Below are positions 5,921 to 8,092 of a stretch of DNA of 8,092 bases, one piece after another (positions within the stretch are counted from its first letter, which is position 1; every line of letters starts with the position of its first letter). The DNA lies in the NCBI GenBank assembly GCA_946540705.1, contig CAMNJD010000143.1, forward strand, positions 1-8,092. Reading direction: 5' to 3'. The notes beneath the pieces are model-generated. The model saw nothing but the letters and a program-made list of their open reading frames with translations, searched no databases and was not told where the DNA came from. The translations under genes were made by a program, and so were the position numbers. This stretch comes from an uncultured Ruminococcus sp. (GTDB lineage Bacteria > Bacillota > Clostridia > Oscillospirales > Ruminococcaceae).

Positions 5921-7082
5921 TGCCGTCACCTCCGATTCCGATGAAGTTTACATGATCCGTGCCGTTCTGAATCCCCGCAAAGATCTGCTCAATATCGCCT
6001 GCGGAGATATTTCTGCCGCCTAAGCCGCCGATGAAATTATAGCCGGGAACAGAAATCCCCGCTTTTTGCAGTGCGGAATTCACATTGGTGAAGACCGTTC
6101 CCTCATTGCCGAAGGAAATGTCCTTTTCCAGCACACCGAACGCCTTTGCGTTTTTCAGCGCCGCTGCGATCTCATCATTCGGGAACGGACGCAGATAGCG
6201 GATGCGGACAACGCCCGCCCGAATCCCCTGCTCCCGGAGCCGGTCGGCAGTTTCGCGGCAAAGTCCGGCAATGCTGCCGAGCGTTACAAGAATATAGTCT
6301 GCATCCTCCGTGCGATAGCAGTCCAGCAGCCCGGAATACCGTCTGCCGAAGATCTCTGCAAAAGCATCCTCTGTCTCTGCGACAACGCCCCCTGCCGCGA
6401 GCATGCCCGCATGTGCCTTGTATTTGAAAATATAATTGGTATCGGGGCCTGCCGAAAACGCCATGTTTTTCGGCGCATCAAAATCAATGCGGTTATCCGT
6501 CACATACGGCGGCAGGAACCTGTCTGCCTGTGCCTGCTCCGGGATCTCAACCGTTTCATAGGTATGCGTCAGAACAAACCCGTCCAGATTGACCATGACC
6601 GGCGTGGCCACGCGGCTGTCCTCTGCAATGCGCCAGCTCATGAGTGCGAGGTCAAGCGCCTCCTGGGCATTTTCTGCATAGACCTGAATCCAGCCGCTGT
6701 CGAGCTGTGAAATGCTGTCGCGCTGGTCGCCGTAGATGTTCCACGGCAGCGCAGTGGAGCGGTCTGCATTCATCATGACGATCGGGAACCGTCCGCCCGA
6801 TGCGTAATACAGGCACTCGGCCATGTAAAGCAAACCCTGCGAGGATGTGGCTGTGAAGGCTCTTGCGCCCGCCGCGCTCGCACCGATCGCGCAGGACAGT
6901 GCGGAATGCTCTGATTCCACATGGATAAATTCCGATCGGAGACTGCCGTCCTCGACCATTTCCGACAGCCGCTCGACCACGATCGTCTGCGGGGTGATCG
7001 GATATGCGGAAATAACATCGGGCTTTGCAAGGCGGATGCCTTCTGCAAAGGCCTCATTGCCGGATAAGAATTTTCTGCTCAT
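5901..7082 (-). CDS. porA: 2-oxoacid:ferredoxin oxidoreductase, alpha subunit
   Basis: The 393-residue alpha subunit completes the active site and the CoA-binding region of the oxidoreductase. Signature stretches are SAYPITPQTIVVERL (25-39), HVESEHSALS (54-63), the TATSSQG segment (77-83) and MVNLDGFVLTHTYE (163-176), followed by the transketolase C-terminal-like domain (from about 255). Length matches four-subunit POR/VOR alpha chains (about 390). The ATG (7082-7080) overlaps the delta stop as ATGA, with GGAG 5 nt upstream. The sequence alone does not separate pyruvate from branched-chain or aryl 2-oxoacids. The neighbouring acyl-CoA ligase and aminotransferase argue against a housekeeping pyruvate role. 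Confidence 0.92.
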   Translation of the reverse strand: MSRKFLSGNEAFAEGIRLAKPDVISAYPITPQTIVVERLSEMVEDGSLRSEFIHVESEHSALSCAIGASAAGARAFTATSSQGLLYMAECLYYASGGRFPIVMMNADRSTALPWNIYGDQRDSISQLDSGWIQVYAENAQEALDLALMSWRIAEDSRVATPVMVNLDGFVLTHTYETVEIPEQAQADRFLPPYVTDNRIDFDAPKNMAFSAGPDTNYIFKYKAHAGMLAAGGVVAETEDAFAEIFGRRYSGLLDCYRTEDADYILVTLGSIAGLCRETADRLREQGIRAGVVRIRYLRPFPNDEIAAALKNAKAFGVLEKDISFGNEGTVFTNVNSALQKAGISVPGYNFIGGLGGRNISAGDIEQIFAGIQNGTDHVNFIGIGGDGNGESNG

Positions 7083-7372
7083 TTGTGCTCCGCCTCCGTT
7101 CCGATCGCGCCGAGCTTGCAGATTTTCGCGCAGATGCCGCAGCCCTTGCAGAAATCGTAATCAATGACCGCCTTGCCGTTCTGAATGGCAATTACGCCGT
7201 CCGGACAGTAGAGATAACACTGCTCACAGCCGATACAGCGCCCCGTATCAATGACCGGACGGATACTGCGCCAGCCGCTGTTGACCGATACCAGATAGCC
7301 TGCTTCAAACGCTGTTGCTTCCGGAATCTCTGCTGCGGAAAAGGTTTTCTTCTCTCTGAGAAAGGGCTTCAT
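7079..7372 (-). CDS. porD: 2-oxoacid:ferredoxin oxidoreductase, delta subunit (2x[4Fe-4S] ferredoxin-like)
   Basis: This 97-residue subunit passes electrons between the beta-subunit cluster and external ferredoxin through two [4Fe-4S] clusters. Cluster motifs are Cys46/49/52/56 (CIGCEQCYLYCP) and Cys75/78/81/85 (CKGCGICAKICK). The second motif has Lys instead of the usual Pro after its fourth cysteine. The preceding GWRSIRPVID (33-42) is typical of POR/VOR delta chains. The start ATG (7372) overlaps the gamma stop by 4 nt (ATGA), and the ribosome site is weak, consistent with coupled translation. Confidence 0.94.
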   Translation of the reverse strand: MKPFLREKKTFSAAEIPEATAFEAGYLVSVNSGWRSIRPVIDTGRCIGCEQCYLYCPDGVIAIQNGKAVIDYDFCKGCGICAKICKLGAIGTEAEHK

Positions 7373-7884
7373 TTCTGCACCGCCTCTCTGGCCAGCTTCA
7401 CTGCGCTGATATTGCGCGCCTGTATTTTCTTCGGCATATAGCCTTCGATCGCGCTGACTGCCTGCGCCTCTGTGATATAGCCCGAGAGCGCCGAAACGAT
7501 GCCGAGCATGACGGTATTGACCGTCGGCAGTCTGAATTCCGCAGCGATCGCCTCGCCGTCAAAAGAAAACGTATCGGGAATCGGCGCTTTGGAGTTGACG
7601 ATGATCCTGCCGTCCGTTTTTAGCTGCGACTGCAATTCCGGCGCATACAGCGTATCGTCCAGAACAACGATATAATCCGCCTGCACGGTCTGACTGCGGT
7701 CGAGCACGGGCTTCTCATCGAGCTTGGTGAATGCCCGGACCGGTGCGCCGCGCCGTTCCGGACCGAAAGACGGAAATGCCAGCGCATAGCTTGATGCATT
7801 GTCTGAGGTATATGCCGCGCCGAACAGCTTTGCCGCCGTAAATGCGCCCTGTCCGCCGCGCCCGAGCCATAGAATCTCTTTCAT
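7369..7884 (-). CDS. porC: 2-oxoacid:ferredoxin oxidoreductase, gamma subunit
   Basis: The 171-residue gamma subunit is the structural/CoA-side subunit of the four-subunit enzyme and the first gene of the unit. It begins with the glycine-rich GRGGQG (8-13) and contains SFGPERRGAPVRAF (39-52), both characteristic of POR/KOR gamma chains. I choose ATG 7884: the AGGAG upstream is 9 nt away, but only 3 nt from the in-frame ATG at 7890. The gene order gamma-delta-alpha-beta is the classic one of archaeal and Thermotoga POR/VOR enzymes and differs from the single-chain pyruvate enzyme of most clostridia. Confidence 0.93.
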   Translation of the reverse strand: MKEILWLGRGGQGAFTAAKLFGAAYTSDNASSYALAFPSFGPERRGAPVRAFTKLDEKPVLDRSQTVQADYIVVLDDTLYAPELQSQLKTDGRIIVNSKAPIPDTFSFDGEAIAAEFRLPTVNTVMLGIVSALSGYITEAQAVSAIEGYMPKKIQARNISAVKLAREAVQK

Positions 7885-7917
7885 GGTCATGATCTCCTAC
7901 TTGTTTGGTGTGCTTCT

Positions 7918-7951
7918 ATGATATACCGTTTTCCGTGTTTTGTCCAATACC
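7918..7951 (-). promoter_or_regulatory. Promoter of the porCDAB unit
   Basis: On the minus strand, TGGACA (7946-7941), 17 bp spacer, TATCAT (7923-7918); both boxes are one base from consensus. The surrounding GGTATTGGACAAA (7951-7939) is nearly identical to the sequence at the ligase promoter. Predicted start is about 7911, leaving a short leader of about 26 nt, so there is little room for a riboswitch or attenuator. Confidence 0.75.
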
Positions 7952-7960
7952 AAAGAGTGA

Positions 7961-7974
7961 TTATCAGTTATCAG
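7961..7974. repeat. Tandem heptamer TTATCAG x2 upstream of the por promoter
   Basis: Two adjacent exact copies of TTATCAG (CTGATAA on the minus strand) end 14 bp upstream of the -35 box of the porC promoter, roughly 50-63 bp before the predicted start. This is a usual location for an activator's direct-repeat site. With only two 7-bp copies, chance is possible. Confidence 0.4.
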
Positions 7975-8026
7975 AATTTCCGATATCCAGGGAACCACTG
8001 ATGAAAGTGTCTCCGACGGATTCAAA
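7975..8026. other. Intergenic stretch with no recognised gene
   Basis: Non-coding on both strands as far as can be seen. It leads directly into the palindromic element to its right and may be part of the same dispersed repeat, but nothing in it alone proves that. Confidence 0.35.
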
Positions 8027-8084
8027 ATGGGGGCGCCCCTCGCTTCGCTGTGTCGAGTTTGCTGCGCAAACATCGAGCCCCCAT
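8027..8084. repeat. Nested palindromic intergenic element at the right edge
   Basis: An outer inverted repeat, ATGGGGGC (8027-8034) with GCCCCCAT (8077-8084), encloses a nested hairpin: TCGA (8053-8056) with TCGA (8073-8076), and GTTTGC (8057-8062) with GCAAAC (8066-8071) around loop TGC. The left side also contains the palindrome GGGGCGCCCC (8030-8039). No protein-like reading frame crosses it. The element, or its C-rich flank, continues to the window end, so its full extent is unknown. Confidence 0.6.
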
Positions 8085-8092
8085 ACCCCCGC

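Noticed and set aside
7998..8026. CTGATGA resembling the first conserved strand of a hammerhead ribozyme
   Set aside because: The matching GAAA strand is absent (CAAAA is found instead) and the sequence between forms only about 3 bp rather than a proper stem II.

Overview
The window looks like a piece of a fibre-degrading, anaerobic Ruminococcus-type genome (Oscillospiraceae/Clostridia). The main evidence is a secreted GH11 xylanase that ends in a type I dockerin, the module that plugs an enzyme into a cellulosome. The G/C-rich codon third positions, clear AGGAGG-type ribosome sites and oxygen-sensitive ferredoxin-linked enzymes fit the same picture. All protein genes lie on the minus strand; the only plus-strand gene is a tRNA.

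Layout, left to right. Positions 1-160 are non-coding: three tight palindromes with 3-nt loops, then a fourth hairpin just past the xylanase stop. The xylanase (161-1849) has a signal peptide, GH11 domain, CBM22-like domain, nearly pure threonine linker and dockerin. A promoter and a palindrome lie in its leader. A tRNA-Ala(CGC) gene (2148-2223) follows on the plus strand, with a near-perfect promoter and an intrinsic terminator. A long hairpin (2267-2306) then separates it from the convergent metabolic block.

The metabolic block runs from about 7951 down to 2345. Read in its own direction it encodes: the gamma, delta, alpha and beta subunits of a four-subunit 2-oxoacid:ferredoxin oxidoreductase (porCDAB type, overlapping genes); an AMP-forming acyl-CoA ligase of the phenylacetate-CoA ligase family; and a PLP class I aminotransferase. 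Together these enzymes could link a free carboxylic acid, its CoA thioester, the 2-oxoacid one carbon longer, and the amino acid. Because the ligase is of the AMP-forming type, I favour the assimilatory direction: uptake of branched-chain or aryl acids and reductive carboxylation to amino acids, as is known physiologically in rumen bacteria. The substrate cannot be read from sequence.

Three promoters are visible in this block: before porC, before the ligase and before the aminotransferase. The first two share a 13-bp block over the -35 region (12 of 13 identical) and an identical -10. The third sits in the last codons of the ligase gene and is followed at once by a 10-8-10 palindrome that looks like an operator. 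The right end (8027-8092) is another structured palindromic element that runs off the window.
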